The notes beneath the pieces are model-generated. The model was not told the DNA's origin. It saw only the letters and a program-made list of their open reading frames with translations, and did no database searches. Position numbers and translations under genes: made by a program. 64,000 nucleotides of DNA from Archivesica marissinica (taxonomy: Eukaryota; Mollusca; Bivalvia; Venerida; Vesicomyidae), in assembly GCA_014843695.1 (NCBI GenBank), contig CM026400.1:12590067-12654066 (forward strand). Reading direction: 5' to 3'. Below are positions 22,101-33,400 of this stretch, piece by piece. Position 1 is the first letter of the stretch. The number at the start of each line of letters is the position of its first letter.

Positions 22101-22387
22101 TTCACACGCATGAATACTAAGCAGGGTGGCTAGTTCTCCTTCCTTCCATCAGCCACATACCGCTTATACCTAACATCCACTACTTTTTCTCCCAATGTAT
22201 ACATTCACACATTTCCCTTCAATCTGCTCTAACTCTAAGACAAGGTAGCAAAGCAGGCAGGTGCACATCAGGTTATTCTCCCTCAGGGCATAAAAAAACT
22301 TACCCAGCTTCGTACACTCGCCAAGTCTTGATACGCCCGTTTGTTGTTGGCGTAAAGTTTTAGTTGACAGGCTGCTGAGAGTAACGA
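15498..22387 (-). CDS. Membrane protein with cytosolic PPxY tail (two 3' exons; 5' end not found)
   Basis: Joining 22387-22304 to 16145-15498 keeps phase 0 and gives the last 243 residues of a probable four-pass protein. The first exon would supply the end of a membrane segment and a basic loop (KLYANNKRAYQDLASVRSW); the second supplies two hydrophobic segments separated by a polar loop (IPSPYDVPYAEANLKY), then a long His/Pro-rich tail. The tail ends with PPPAYDDL and APPTYSRV, two PPxY motifs of the kind bound by WW domains such as those of NEDD4-family ligases; this is known motif behaviour, not shown here. Earlier exons would lie in or beyond the gap. Alternatively translation starts at the ATG at 16136-16134, which has good context, giving a 212-residue two-pass protein. 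No named family is recognised. Confidence 0.5.
16231..16427. mobile_element. TA-flanked MITE, pogo/Tigger-like
   Basis: Terminal inverted repeats CAGTCTACATC (16231-16241) and GATGTAGACTG (16417-16427) are flanked on both sides by TA (16229-16230 and 16428-16429). The interior is rich in TTCGACATAACCG / GTTAACGAAATTCGATATAA motifs typical of pogo/Tigger-derived non-autonomous elements. Its 197 bp have no coding capacity. Confidence 0.85.
16563..16799 (+). mobile_element. SINE family 3, full copy with target-site duplication
   Basis: A tRNA-like head has A box TAGCTCAGTGGATG and B box GGAGTTCGAGCCCC (about 16577-16635). It is followed by a body with TAGGCAAGGCATTTAAATTC and ACGTTGCCTCTTCTCTCTCC, and a tail GAGCTAAAATAAATTTGTAT. 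Direct repeats TAAGGCGTGTGT flank it at 16551-16562 and 16800-16811. The copy at 62727-62947 is the same family in the opposite orientation. Confidence 0.92.
16812..17147. other. Unassigned; possible promoter side of the 17148 candidate gene
   Basis: Contains a G-run (about 16813-16827) and otherwise unremarkable AT-rich sequence. If the first exon at 17148 is real, its promoter lies here, but I see no recognisable core element. Confidence 0.35.
17148..17186 (+). CDS. Candidate first exon (MAEVFMLDLDKKN)
   Basis: ATG at 17148 in good context, 13 codons, then a consensus donor GTAAGT at 17187-17192. Phase 0 end. It could belong to another gene, for example as a PhyH first exon, but nothing shows that. 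Confidence 0.4.
17148..18116 (+). CDS. Candidate small three-exon gene, unknown function
   Basis: Three short pieces can be joined with consistent phase 0: 17148-17186 (MAEVFMLDLDKKN, then GTAAGT), 17719-17763 (SWISVLERKEADTPA, then GTAAGT) and 18042-18116 (VARLLQLRRYENGKP... ending YDVGLYKT and TAG). The result is a 52-residue charged protein with no signal peptide or membrane segment. The start has good context (GTGATGG). The first and last exons have good splice signals; the middle one has a weak acceptor and may be wrong or incomplete. The gene would be nested, on the opposite strand, in an intron of the PPxY membrane protein gene. The 43-bp array starts at its stop codon. I do not recognise the protein. 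Confidence 0.35.
17719..17763 (+). CDS. Candidate internal exon (weak)
   Basis: Follows TTCCAG at 17718 and ends before GTAAGT at 17764. Fifteen codons, phase 0 on both sides. The polypyrimidine tract is poor and other frames across this stretch are partly open. Confidence 0.22.
18042..18116 (+). CDS. Candidate terminal exon
   Basis: Acceptor TTTGTTAACAG ends at 18041. Twenty-four codons of basic, tyrosine-rich sequence end in TAG at 18114-18116. The 43-bp array begins immediately after. Confidence 0.4.
   Translation, partial: VARLLQLRRYENGKPAYDVGLYKT
18105..19826. repeat. Minisatellite, about 43-bp unit with 267-bp higher-order period
   Basis: About 40 units containing ACTCGTATTGAAAGGGCCAG and TTATTTCATAAACGTACAGT. 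Linker variants (GTGCTACTC, GTGTTTGTTACTC, GTAACAGTGATACTC) recur in order: GTAACAGTGATAC is at 18811, 19078 and 19345, exactly 267 bp apart, a six-monomer higher-order repeat. The first unit overlaps the stop codon of the candidate gene (TTTATAAAACGTAGTGTTAC versus TTTCATAAACGTACAGTGTTAC in the array). Confidence 0.97.
19921..20115 (+). mobile_element. tRNA-headed SINE family 4
   Basis: The tRNA-like head at about 19924-19990 has GTGGTCCAGTGGTAGAGCG (A box) and CCCGAGTTCGATACTCGG (B box). The loop TTTGGAA would read as anticodon TGG. The body contains ATTGAGCAAGGCACCTCGCA, comparable with the GGCAAGGCA block of family 3, and GTACTGGTTAATCGCT...GCCTGCCCAGGAAA, comparable with the reverse complement of the family-1 body. 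It is not called as a functional tRNA because the body continues in SINE fashion and the acceptor stem does not close. The 23-bp array starts directly at its 3' end. Confidence 0.8.
20116..22085. repeat. Minisatellite, 23-bp unit (GAGAGCTTAGAGCTCACCGT)
   Basis: About 85 units of GAGAGCTTAGAGCTCACCGT plus ATA, with AGATCTC, ATATCTC and short GAGCTCACC variants. It begins at the end of the SINE copy at 19921-20115. AGCT/GAGCTC/AGATCT palindromes make each unit self-complementary over six bases. Confidence 0.97.
22086..22303. other. Unique sequence between two arrays
   Basis: No repeat or exon recognised on the + strand. On the minus strand it would be the intron following the candidate exon 22304-22387. 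Confidence 0.4.
22304..22387 (-). CDS. Candidate internal exon of PPxY membrane protein
   Basis: On the minus strand TTGTCGCTTCAG ends at 22388 and the exon ends before a consensus GTAAGT (22303-22298). The 28 codons, phase 0 on both sides, read SLLSAACQLKLYANNKRAYQ then DLASVRSW. This fits the end of a hydrophobic helix and a basic cytosolic loop, matching what is needed upstream of the exon ending at 15498. The 32-bp array abuts its acceptor. Confidence 0.42.
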
Positions 22388-22394
22388 CTGAAGC

Positions 22395-25300
22395 GACAAT
22401 AGCATGTATAGGGGGTGATTCTCTTGTAAAATAACATGTATAGGGTGTGATTCTCTTGTAACATAACATGTACAGGGGGTGATTCTCTTGTCAAATAACA
22501 TGTACGTGGGGTGATTCTCTTGTAACATAACATGTACAGGGGGTGATTCTCTTGTCAAATAACATGTACAGTGGGTGATTCTCTTGTCAAATAACATGTA
22601 CAGGGGGTGATTTTCATGTCAAATAACATGTACAGTGGGTGATTCTCTTGTCAAATAACATGTACAGGGGGTGATTCTCTTGTCAAATAACATGTACAGT
22701 GGGTGATTCTCTTGTCAAATAACATGTACAGGGTGTGATTTTCATGTCAAATAACATGTACAGGGGGTGATTCTCTTGTAAAATAACATGTACAGGGTGT
22801 GATTTTCATGTCAAATAACATGTACAGGGGGTGATTCTCTTGTAAATAACATGTACAGGGGGTGATTCTCTTGTAAAATAACATGTACAGGGGGTGATTC
22901 TCTTGTAAAATAACATGTACAGGGGTGATTCTCTTGTAAAATAACATGTACAGGGTGTTTTTGTTTGTGGGGTGATTCTCTTGTTAAATAACATGTACAG
23001 GGGGTGATTCTCTTGTTAAATAACATGTACAGGGGTGATTCTCTTGTAAAATAACATGTACAGGGGGTGATTCTCTTGTCAAATAACATGTACAGGGGGT
23101 GATTCTCTTGTAAATAACTGTACGGGGGTGATTTTCTTGTAAAATAACATGTACAGGGGGTGATTCTCTTGTAAAATAACATGTACAGGGGGTGATTCTC
23201 TTGTAAAATAACATGTACAGGGGGTGATTCTCTTGTAAAATAACATGTACAGGGGGTGATTCTCTTGTAAAATAACATGTACAGGGGGTGATTCTCTTGT
23301 AAAATAACATGTACAGGGGGTGATTCTCTTGTAAAATAACATGTACGTGGGGTGATTCTCTTGTAAAATAACATGTACAGGGGGTGATTCTCTTGTAAAC
23401 TAACATGTACATGGGTGATTCTCTTGTTAAATAACATGTACATGGGGTGATTCACTTGACAAATAACATGTACATGGGTGATTCTCTTGTAAACTAACAT
23501 GTACAGGAGGTGATTCTCTTGTAAAATAACATGTACAGGGTGTGATTCTCTTGTAAAATAACATGTAGGTGGGGTGATTCTCTTGTCAAATAACATGTAC
23601 AGTGGGGATTCTCTTGTCAAATAACATGTACAGGGGGTGATTTCATGTAAATAACATGTACAGGGGGTGATTCTCTTGTAAAATAACATGTACAGGGTGT
23701 GATTTCTTGTCAAATAACATGTACAGGTGGTGATTCACTTGTAAATAACATGTACATGGGGATTCTCTTGTAAACTACATGTACATGGGGGTGATTCACT
23801 TGACAAATAACATGTACATGGGTGATTCTCTTGTAAACTAACATGTACAGGGGGTGATTCTCTTGTAAAATAACATGTACAGGGTGTGATTCTCTTGTAA
23901 AATAACATGTACAGGGGGTGATTCTCTTGTAAAATAACATGTACAGGGTGTGATTCACTTGTCAAATGACATGTACATGGGTGATTCTCTTGTTAAATAA
24001 CATGTACATGGGGTGATTCACTTGACAAATAACATGTACATGGGTGATTCTCTTGTAAACTAACATGTACAGGGGGTGATTCTCTTGTAAAATAACATGT
24101 ACAGGGTGTGATTCTCTTGTAAAATAACATGTACAGGGGGTGATTCTCTTGTAAAATAACATGTACAGGGTGTGATTCACTTGTCAAATAACATGTACAG
24201 GGTGTGATTCTCTTGTAAAATAACATGTACAGGGGGTGATTCTCTTGTAAAATAACATGTACAGGGTGTGATTCACTTGTCAAATAACATGTGTGTGGGG
24301 TGATTCTCTTGTCAAATAACATGTACAGGGTGTGATTCTCTTGTAAAATAACATGTACGTGGGGTGATTGTCTTGTCAAATAACATGTACAGGGTGTGAT
24401 TCACTTGTCAAATAACATGTACAGGGTGTGATTTTCTTGTCAAATAACATGTACAGTGGGTGATTCTCTTTTTGTGGGTGTTTTGTCAAATAACATGTAC
24501 AGGGTGTGATTCGCTTGTCAAATAACATGTACAGGGTGTGATTCACTTGTCAAATAACATGTACAGGGTGTGATTCTCTTGTCAAATAACATGTACAATG
24601 GGTGATTCTCTTGTCAAATAACATGTACAGGGTGTGATTTTCTTGTCAAATAACATGTACAGGGTGTGATTCTCTTGTAAAATAACATGTACAGGGGGTG
24701 ATTCTCTTGTAAAATAACATGTACAGTGGGTGATTCTCTTGTAAAATAACATGTACAGGGGGTGATTCTCTTGTCAAATAACATGTACAGGGGGTGATTC
24801 TCTTGTAAAATAACATGTACAGGGGGTGATTCTCTTGTAAAATAACATGTACAGGGGGTGATTCTCTTGTAAAATAACATGTACAGGGGGTGATTCTCTT
24901 GTAAAATAACATGTACAGGGGGTGATTCTCTTGTAAAATAACATGTACAGGGGGTGATTCTCTTGTCAAATAACATGTACAGGGGGTGATTCTCTTGTAA
25001 AATAACATGTACAGGGGGTGATTCTCTTGTAAAATAACATGTACATGGGGTGATTCTCTTGTCAAATAGCATGTACAGGGGGTGATTCTCTTGTCAAATA
25101 ACATGTACAGGGGGTGATTCTCTTGTCAAATAGCATGTACAGGGGGTGATTCTCTTGTCAAATAACATGTACAGGGGGTGATTCTCTTGTAAATAAATGT
25201 ACGTGGGGTGATTCTCTTGTCAAATAACATGTACAGTGGGTGATTCTCTTGTCAAATAGCATGTACAGGGGGTGATTCTCTTGTCAAATAACATGTACGT

Positions 25301-28300
25301 GGGTGATTCTCTTGTCAAATAACATGTACAGTGGATGATTCTTTTGTCAAATAACATGTACGTGGGGTGATTCTCTTGTCAAATAACATGTACAGGGGGT
25401 GATTCTCTTGTCAAATAACATGTACAGGGGGTGATTATCTTGTATAATAACATGTACAGGGGGTGATTATCTCGTCAAATAACATGTACAGGGTGTGATT
25501 CTCTTGTCAAATAACATGTACAGGGGGTGATTATCTTGTATAATAACATGTACAGGGGGTGATTATCTCGTCAAATAACATGTACAGGGGGTGATTCTCT
25601 TGTCAAATAACATGTACAGGGGGTGATTATCTCGTCAAATAACATGTACGTGGGGTGATTCTCTTGTCAAATAACATGTACAGGGGGTGATTCTCTTGTC
25701 AAATAACATGTACAGTGGGTGATTCTCTTGTCAAATAACATGTACAGGGGGTGATTCTCTTGTCAAATAACATGTACAGGGGGTGATTCTCTTGTCAAAT
25801 AACATGTACAGTGGGTGATTCTCTTGTCAAATAACATGTACAGTGGGTGATTCTCTTGTCAAATAACATGTACGTGGGGTGATTCTCTTGTCAAATAACA
25901 TGTAAAGGGGGTGATTCTCTTGTAAAATAACATGTACAGGGGGTGATTCTCTTGTAAAATAACATGTACAGTGGGTGATTCTCTTGTCAAATAACATGTA
26001 CGTGGGGTGATTCTCTTGTCAAATAACATGTACAGGGGGTGATTCTCTTGTAAAATAACATGTACAGGGGGTGATTATCTTGTATAATAACATGTACAGG
26101 GGGTGATTATCTTGTCAAATAACATGTACAGGGTGTGATTCTCTTGTCAAATAACATGTACAGGGGGTGATTATCTTGTATAATAACATGTACAGGGGGT
26201 GATTATCTCGTCAAATAACATGTACAGGGGGTGATACTCTTGTCAAATAACATGTACAGGGGGTGATTATCTCGTCAAATAACATGTACGTGGGGTGATT
26301 CTCTTGTCAAATAACATGTACAGGGGGTGATTATCTTGTATAATAACATGTACAGGGGGTGATTCTCTTGTCAAATAACATGTACAGTGGGTGATTCTCT
26401 TGTCAAATAACATGTACAGTGGGTGATTCTCTTGTCAAATAACATGTACGTGGGGTGATTCTCTTGTCAAATAACATGTAAAGGGGGTGATTCTCTTGTC
26501 AAATAACATGTACAGGGGGTGATTATCTTGTATAATAACATGTACAGGGGGTGATTCTCTTGTCAAATAACATGTAGAGGGGGTGATATCTTGTCATAAT
26601 AACATGTACAGGGGGTGATTCTCTTGTCAAATAACATGTACAGTGGGTGATTCTCTTGTCAAATAACATGTACAGGGGTGATTCTCTTGTCAAATAACAT
26701 GTACAGGGGGTGATTCTCTTGTCAAATAACATGTACGTGGGGTGATTCTCTTGTCAAATAACATGTACGTGGGGTGATTCTCTTGTCAAATAACATGTAC
26801 AGGGGGTGATTCTCTTGTCAAATAACATGTACAGGGGGTGATTCTCTTGTCAAATAACATGTACGTGGGGTGATTCTCTTGTCAAATAACATGTACGTGG
26901 GGTGATTCTCTTGTCAAATAACATGTACAGGGGGTGATTCTCTTGTCAAATAACATGTACAGGGGGTGATTATCTTGTATAATAACATGTACAGGGGGTG
27001 ATTATCTCGTCAAATAACATGTACAGGGGGTGATTCTCTTGTCAAATAACATGTACAGGGGGTGATTATCTTGTTAATAACATGTACGGGGGTGATTTCT
27101 CGTCAAATAACATGTACAGGGGGTGATTCTCTTGTCATATAACATGTACAGGGGGTGATTATCTTGTATAATAACATGTACAGGGGGTGATTATCTCGTC
27201 AAATAACATGTACAGGGAGTGATTCTCTTGTAAACTAACATGTGCAGGGGGTGATTCTCTTGTACAATAACATGTACATGGGGTGATTCACTTGTCAAAT
27301 AATATGTGCAGGGGGTGATTCTCTTGTAAAATAGCATGTAAAGGGGTGTGATTCTTTTGTAAAATAACATGTGTAGGGGGTGATTCTCTTGTAAACTAAC
27401 ATGTACAGGGGGTGATTCTCTTGTAAAATAACATGTGCAGGGGGTGATTATCTTGTTAAATAATATGTACAGGGGGTGATTCTCTTGTAAAATAGCATGT
27501 ACAGGGGGTGATTCTCTTGTAAAATAACATGTGCAGGGGGTGATTCTCTTGTAAAATAGCATGTAAAGGGGCGTGATTCTCTTGTAAAATAGCATGTAAA
27601 GGGGCGTGATTCTCTTGTCAAATAATATGTAAAGGGGGGTGATTCTCTTGTCAAATAATATGTACAGGGGTGATTCTCTTGTAAAATAGCATGTACAGGG
27701 GGTGATTCTCTTGTAAACTAACATGTACATGGGTGATTCTCTTGTAAAATAACATGTACATGGGTGATTCTCTTGTAAAATAGCATGTACAGTGGGTGAT
27801 TCTCTTGTTAAATAACATGTACAGGGGGTGATTCTCTTGTTAAATAACATATACAGGGGTGATTCTCTTGTAAAATAACATGTACAGGGTGTGATTCTCT
27901 TGTCAAATAACATGTACAGGGGGTGATTCTCTTGTTAAATAACGTGTACGTGGGGTGATTTTCTTGTAAAATAACATGTACAGGGGGTGATTCTCTTGTC
28001 AAATAACATGTACAGGGGGTGATTCTCTTGTAAATAACATGTACAGGGGGTGATTCTCTTGTCAAAAACATGTACAGGGGTGATTCTCTTGTAAATAACA
28101 TGTACAGGGGTGATTCTCTTGTCAAATAACATGTACAGGGGGTGATTCTCTTGTAAATAACATGTACAGGGGGTGATTCTCTTGTCAAATAACATGTACG
28201 TGGGGTGATTCTCTTGTTAAATAACATGTACAGTGGGTGATTCTCTTGTCAAATAACATGTACAGGGGGTGATTCTCTTGTCAAATAACATGTACAGGGG

Positions 28301-29422
28301 GTGATTCTCTTGTAAAATAACATGTACAGGGGTGATTGTCTTGCAAATAACATGTACAGGGGGTGATTCTCTTGTAAATAACATGTACAGGGGGTGATTC
28401 TCTTGTTAAATAACATATACAGGGGTGATTCTCTTGTAAAATAACATGTACAGGGTGTGATTCTCTTGTAAAATAGCATGTACAGGGGGTGATTCTCTTG
28501 TAAAATAACATATACAGGGGGTGATTCTCTTGTAAACTAACATGTACATGGGTGATTCTCTTGTAAAATAACATGTACATGGGTGATTCTCTTGTAAAAT
28601 AGCATGTACAGTGGGTGATTCTCTTGTTAAATAACATGTACAGGGGGTGATTCTCTTGTTAAATAACATATACAGGGGTGATTCTCTTGTAAAATAACAT
28701 GTACAGGGTGTGATTCTCTTGTCAAATAACATGTACAGGGGGTGATTCTCTTGTTAAATAACGTGTACGTGGGGTGATTTTCTTGTAAAATAACATGTAC
28801 AGGGGTGATTCTCTTGTAAATAACATGTACATGGGGTGATTCTCTGTAAAATAACATGTACATGGGTGATTCTCTTGTAAACAACATGTACAGGGGGTGA
28901 TTCTCTTGTAATAACATGTAAGGGTGTGATTCTCTTGTAAAATAACATGTACAGGGGGTGACTCTTGTAAAATAACATGTACAGGGTGTGATTCACTTGT
29001 CAAATAACATGTGTGTGGGGTGATTCTCTTGTCAAATAACATGTACAGGGTGTGATTCTCTTGTAAAATAACATGTACGTGGGGTGATTATCTTGTCAAA
29101 TAACATGTACAGGGTGTGATTCACTTGTCAAATAACATGTACAGGGTGTGATTTTCTTGTCAAATAACATGTACAGTGGGTGATTCTCTTGTCAAATAAC
29201 ATGTACAGGGTGTGATTCACTTGTCAAATAACATGTACAGGGTGTGATTCACTTGTCAAATAACATGTACAGGGTGTGATTCACTTGTCAAATAACATGT
29301 ACAGGGTGTGATTTTCTTGTCAAATAACATGTACAGGGGGTGATTCTCTTGTAAAATAACATGTACAGGGGGTGATTCTCTTGTAAAATAACATGTACAG
29401 GGGGTGATTCTCTTGTCAAATA
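22395..29422. repeat. Minisatellite, 32-bp unit, running into the assembly gap
   Basis: About 220 units containing CTTGTCAAATAACATGTACA and GGGGGTGATTCT, with recurring variants (TTGTAAAATAA, TACGTGGGG, AGGGTGTG). It ends at the N run, so its true length is unknown. Open frames through it are repeat artefacts (such as CTCYFTRESPPVHVI-like strings). Confidence 0.97.
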
Positions 29423-30422
29423 NNNNNNNNNNNNNNNNNNNNNNNNNNNNNNNNNNNNNNNNNNNNNNNNNNNNNNNNNNNNNNNNNNNNNNNNNNNNNN
29501 NNNNNNNNNNNNNNNNNNNNNNNNNNNNNNNNNNNNNNNNNNNNNNNNNNNNNNNNNNNNNNNNNNNNNNNNNNNNNNNNNNNNNNNNNNNNNNNNNNNN
29601 NNNNNNNNNNNNNNNNNNNNNNNNNNNNNNNNNNNNNNNNNNNNNNNNNNNNNNNNNNNNNNNNNNNNNNNNNNNNNNNNNNNNNNNNNNNNNNNNNNNN
29701 NNNNNNNNNNNNNNNNNNNNNNNNNNNNNNNNNNNNNNNNNNNNNNNNNNNNNNNNNNNNNNNNNNNNNNNNNNNNNNNNNNNNNNNNNNNNNNNNNNNN
29801 NNNNNNNNNNNNNNNNNNNNNNNNNNNNNNNNNNNNNNNNNNNNNNNNNNNNNNNNNNNNNNNNNNNNNNNNNNNNNNNNNNNNNNNNNNNNNNNNNNNN
29901 NNNNNNNNNNNNNNNNNNNNNNNNNNNNNNNNNNNNNNNNNNNNNNNNNNNNNNNNNNNNNNNNNNNNNNNNNNNNNNNNNNNNNNNNNNNNNNNNNNNN
30001 NNNNNNNNNNNNNNNNNNNNNNNNNNNNNNNNNNNNNNNNNNNNNNNNNNNNNNNNNNNNNNNNNNNNNNNNNNNNNNNNNNNNNNNNNNNNNNNNNNNN
30101 NNNNNNNNNNNNNNNNNNNNNNNNNNNNNNNNNNNNNNNNNNNNNNNNNNNNNNNNNNNNNNNNNNNNNNNNNNNNNNNNNNNNNNNNNNNNNNNNNNNN
30201 NNNNNNNNNNNNNNNNNNNNNNNNNNNNNNNNNNNNNNNNNNNNNNNNNNNNNNNNNNNNNNNNNNNNNNNNNNNNNNNNNNNNNNNNNNNNNNNNNNNN
30301 NNNNNNNNNNNNNNNNNNNNNNNNNNNNNNNNNNNNNNNNNNNNNNNNNNNNNNNNNNNNNNNNNNNNNNNNNNNNNNNNNNNNNNNNNNNNNNNNNNNN
30401 NNNNNNNNNNNNNNNNNNNNNN
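29423..30422. other. Assembly gap (1000 N)
   Basis: Exactly 1000 N, a conventional placeholder. The sequence on the left is the 32-bp array and on the right the 48-bp array, so the join was made without spanning sequence and the real distance is unknown. Missing 5' exons of the PhyH gene or of the PPxY gene could lie here. Confidence 0.98.
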
Positions 30423-33400
30423 TTTGTATATAATTTGCTAGGGGGAGAGATGTACGACTATCATAAAATGTTTGTATATAATTTGCTAGGGGGAGAGATG
30501 TACGACTATCACAAACCGTTTGTATATAATTTGCTAGGGGGAGAGATGTACGACTATCACAAACCGTTTGTATATAATTTGCTAGGGGGAGAGATGTACG
30601 ACTATCACAAACCGTTTCTATATAATTTGCTAGGGGGAGAGATGTACGACTATCATAAAATGTTTGTATATAATTTGCTAGGGGGAGAGATGTACGACTA
30701 TCACAAACCGTTTGTATATAATTTGCTAGGGGGGAGATGTACGACTCATAAAATGTTTGTATATAATTTGCTAGGGGGAGAGATGTACGACTATCACAAA
30801 CCGTTTGTATATAATTTGCTAGGGGGAGAGATGTACGACTATCACAAAATGTTTGTATATAATTTGCTAGGGGGAGAGATGTACGACTATCATAAAATGT
30901 TTGTATATAATTTGCTAGGGAGCAAGATGTACGACTATCACAACATGTTTGTATATAATTTGCTAGGGGGAGAGATGTACGACTATCACAAACCGTTTGT
31001 ATATAATTTGCTAGGGGGAGAGATGTACGACTATCACAAACCGTTTGTATATAATTTGCTAGGGGGAGAGATGTACGACTATCATAAAATGTTTGTATAT
31101 AATTTGCTAGGGGGAGAGATGTACGACTATCACAAACCGTTTCTATATAATTTGCTAGGGGGAGAGATGTACGACTATCATAAAATGTTTGTATATAATT
31201 TGCTAGGGGGAGAGATGTACGACTATCACAAACCGTTTGTATATAATTTGCTAGGGGGAGAGATGTACGACTATCATAAAATGTTTGTATATAATTTGCT
31301 AGGGGGAGAGATGTACGACTATCACAAACCGTTTGTATATAATTTGCTAGGGGGAGAGATGTACGACTATCATAAAATGTTTGTATATAATTTGCTAGGG
31401 GTAGAGATGTACGACTATCACAAACCGTTTGTATATAATTTGCTAGGGGGGAGATGTACGACTATCACAAACCGTTTGTATATAATTTGCTAGGGGGAGA
31501 GATGTACGACTATCATAAAATTTTGTATATAATTTGCTAGGGGAGAGATGTACGACTATCACAAACCGTTTGTATATAATTTGCTAGGGGGAGAGATGTA
31601 CGACTATCACAAACCGTTTGTATATAATTTGCTAGGGGGAGAGATGTACGACTATCATAAAATGTTTGTATATAATTTGCTAGGGGGAGAGATGTACGAC
31701 TATCACAAACCGTTTGTATATAATTTGCTAGGGGGAGAGATGTACGACTATCACATGTTTGTATATAATTTGCTAGGGGGAGAGATGTACGACTATCACA
31801 AACCGTTTGTATATAATTTGCTAGGGCGAGAGATGTACGACTATCATAAAATGTGTGCATATAATTTGCTAGGGGGAGAGATGTACGACTATCACATGTT
31901 TGTATATAATTTGCTAGGGGGAGAGATGTACGACTATCACAAACCGTTTCTATATAATTTGCTAGGGGGAGAGATGTACGACTATCATAAAATGTTTGTA
32001 TATAATTTGCTAGGGGGAGAGATGTACGACTATCACAAACCGTTTGTATATAATTTGCTAGGGGGAGAGATGTACGACTATCACAAATGTTTGTATATAT
32101 TTGCTAGGGGGAGAGATGTACGACTATCAAAAGTTTGTATATAATTTGCTAGGGGGAGAGATGTACGACTATCACAAACCGTTTGTATATAATTTGCTAG
32201 GGGGAGAGATGTACGACTATCACAAACCGTTTGTATATAATTTGCTAGGGGGAGAGATGTACGACTATCACAAACCGTTTCTATATAATTTGCTAGGGGG
32301 AGAGATGTACGACTATCATAAAATGTTTGTATATAATTTGCTAGGGGGAGAGATGTACGACTATCACAAACCGTTTGTATATAATTTGCTAGGGGGAGAG
32401 ATGTACGACTATCATAAAATGTTTGTATATAATTTGCTAGGGGGAGAGATGTACGACTATCACAAACCGTTTGTATATAATTTGCTAGGGGGAGAGATGT
32501 ACGACTATCACAAACCGTTTGTATATAATTTGCTAGGGGGAGAGATGTACGACTATCACAAACCGTTTCTATATAATTTGCTAGGGGGAGAGATGTACGA
32601 CTATCATAAAATGTTTGTATATAATTTGCTAGGGGGAGAGATGTACGACTATCACAAACCGTTTGTATATAATTTGCTAGGGGGAGAGATGTACGACTAT
32701 CACAAACCGTTTGTATATAATTTGCTAGGGGGAGAGATGTACGACTATCATAAAATGTTTGTATATAATTTGCTAGGGGGAGAGATGTACGACTATCACA
32801 AACCGTTTGTATATAATTTGCTAGGGGGAGAGATGTACGACTATCACAAACCGTTTGTATATAATTTGCTAGGGGGAGAGATGTACGACTATCACAAACC
32901 GTTTGTATATAATTTGCTAGGGGAGAGATGTACGACTATCATAAAATGTTTGTATATAATTTGCTAGGGGGAGAGATGTACGACTATCACATGTTTGTAT
33001 ATAATTTGCTAGGGGGAGAGATGTACGACTATCACAAACCGTTTCTATATAATTTGCTAGGGGGAGAGATGTACGACTATCATAAAATGTTTGTATATAA
33101 TTTGCTAGGGGGAGAGATGTACGACTATCACAAACCGTTTGTATATAATTTGCTAGGGGGAGAGATGTACGACTATCACAAACCGTTTGTATATAATTTG
33201 CTAGGGGGAGAGATGTACGACTATCACAAACCGTTTGTATATAATTTGCTAGGGGGAGAGATGTACGACTATCACAAACCGTTTGTATATAATTTGCTAG
33301 GGGGAGAGATGTACGACTATCACAAACCGTTTCTATATAATTTGCTAGGGGGAGAGATGTACGACTATCATAAAATGTTTGTATATAATTTGCTAGGGGG

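Noticed and set aside
22747..29042. Many overlapping minus-strand frames of 60-300 codons
   Set aside because: Translations of the 32-bp array; the same peptide recurs in all frames and breaks wherever a unit has an indel.
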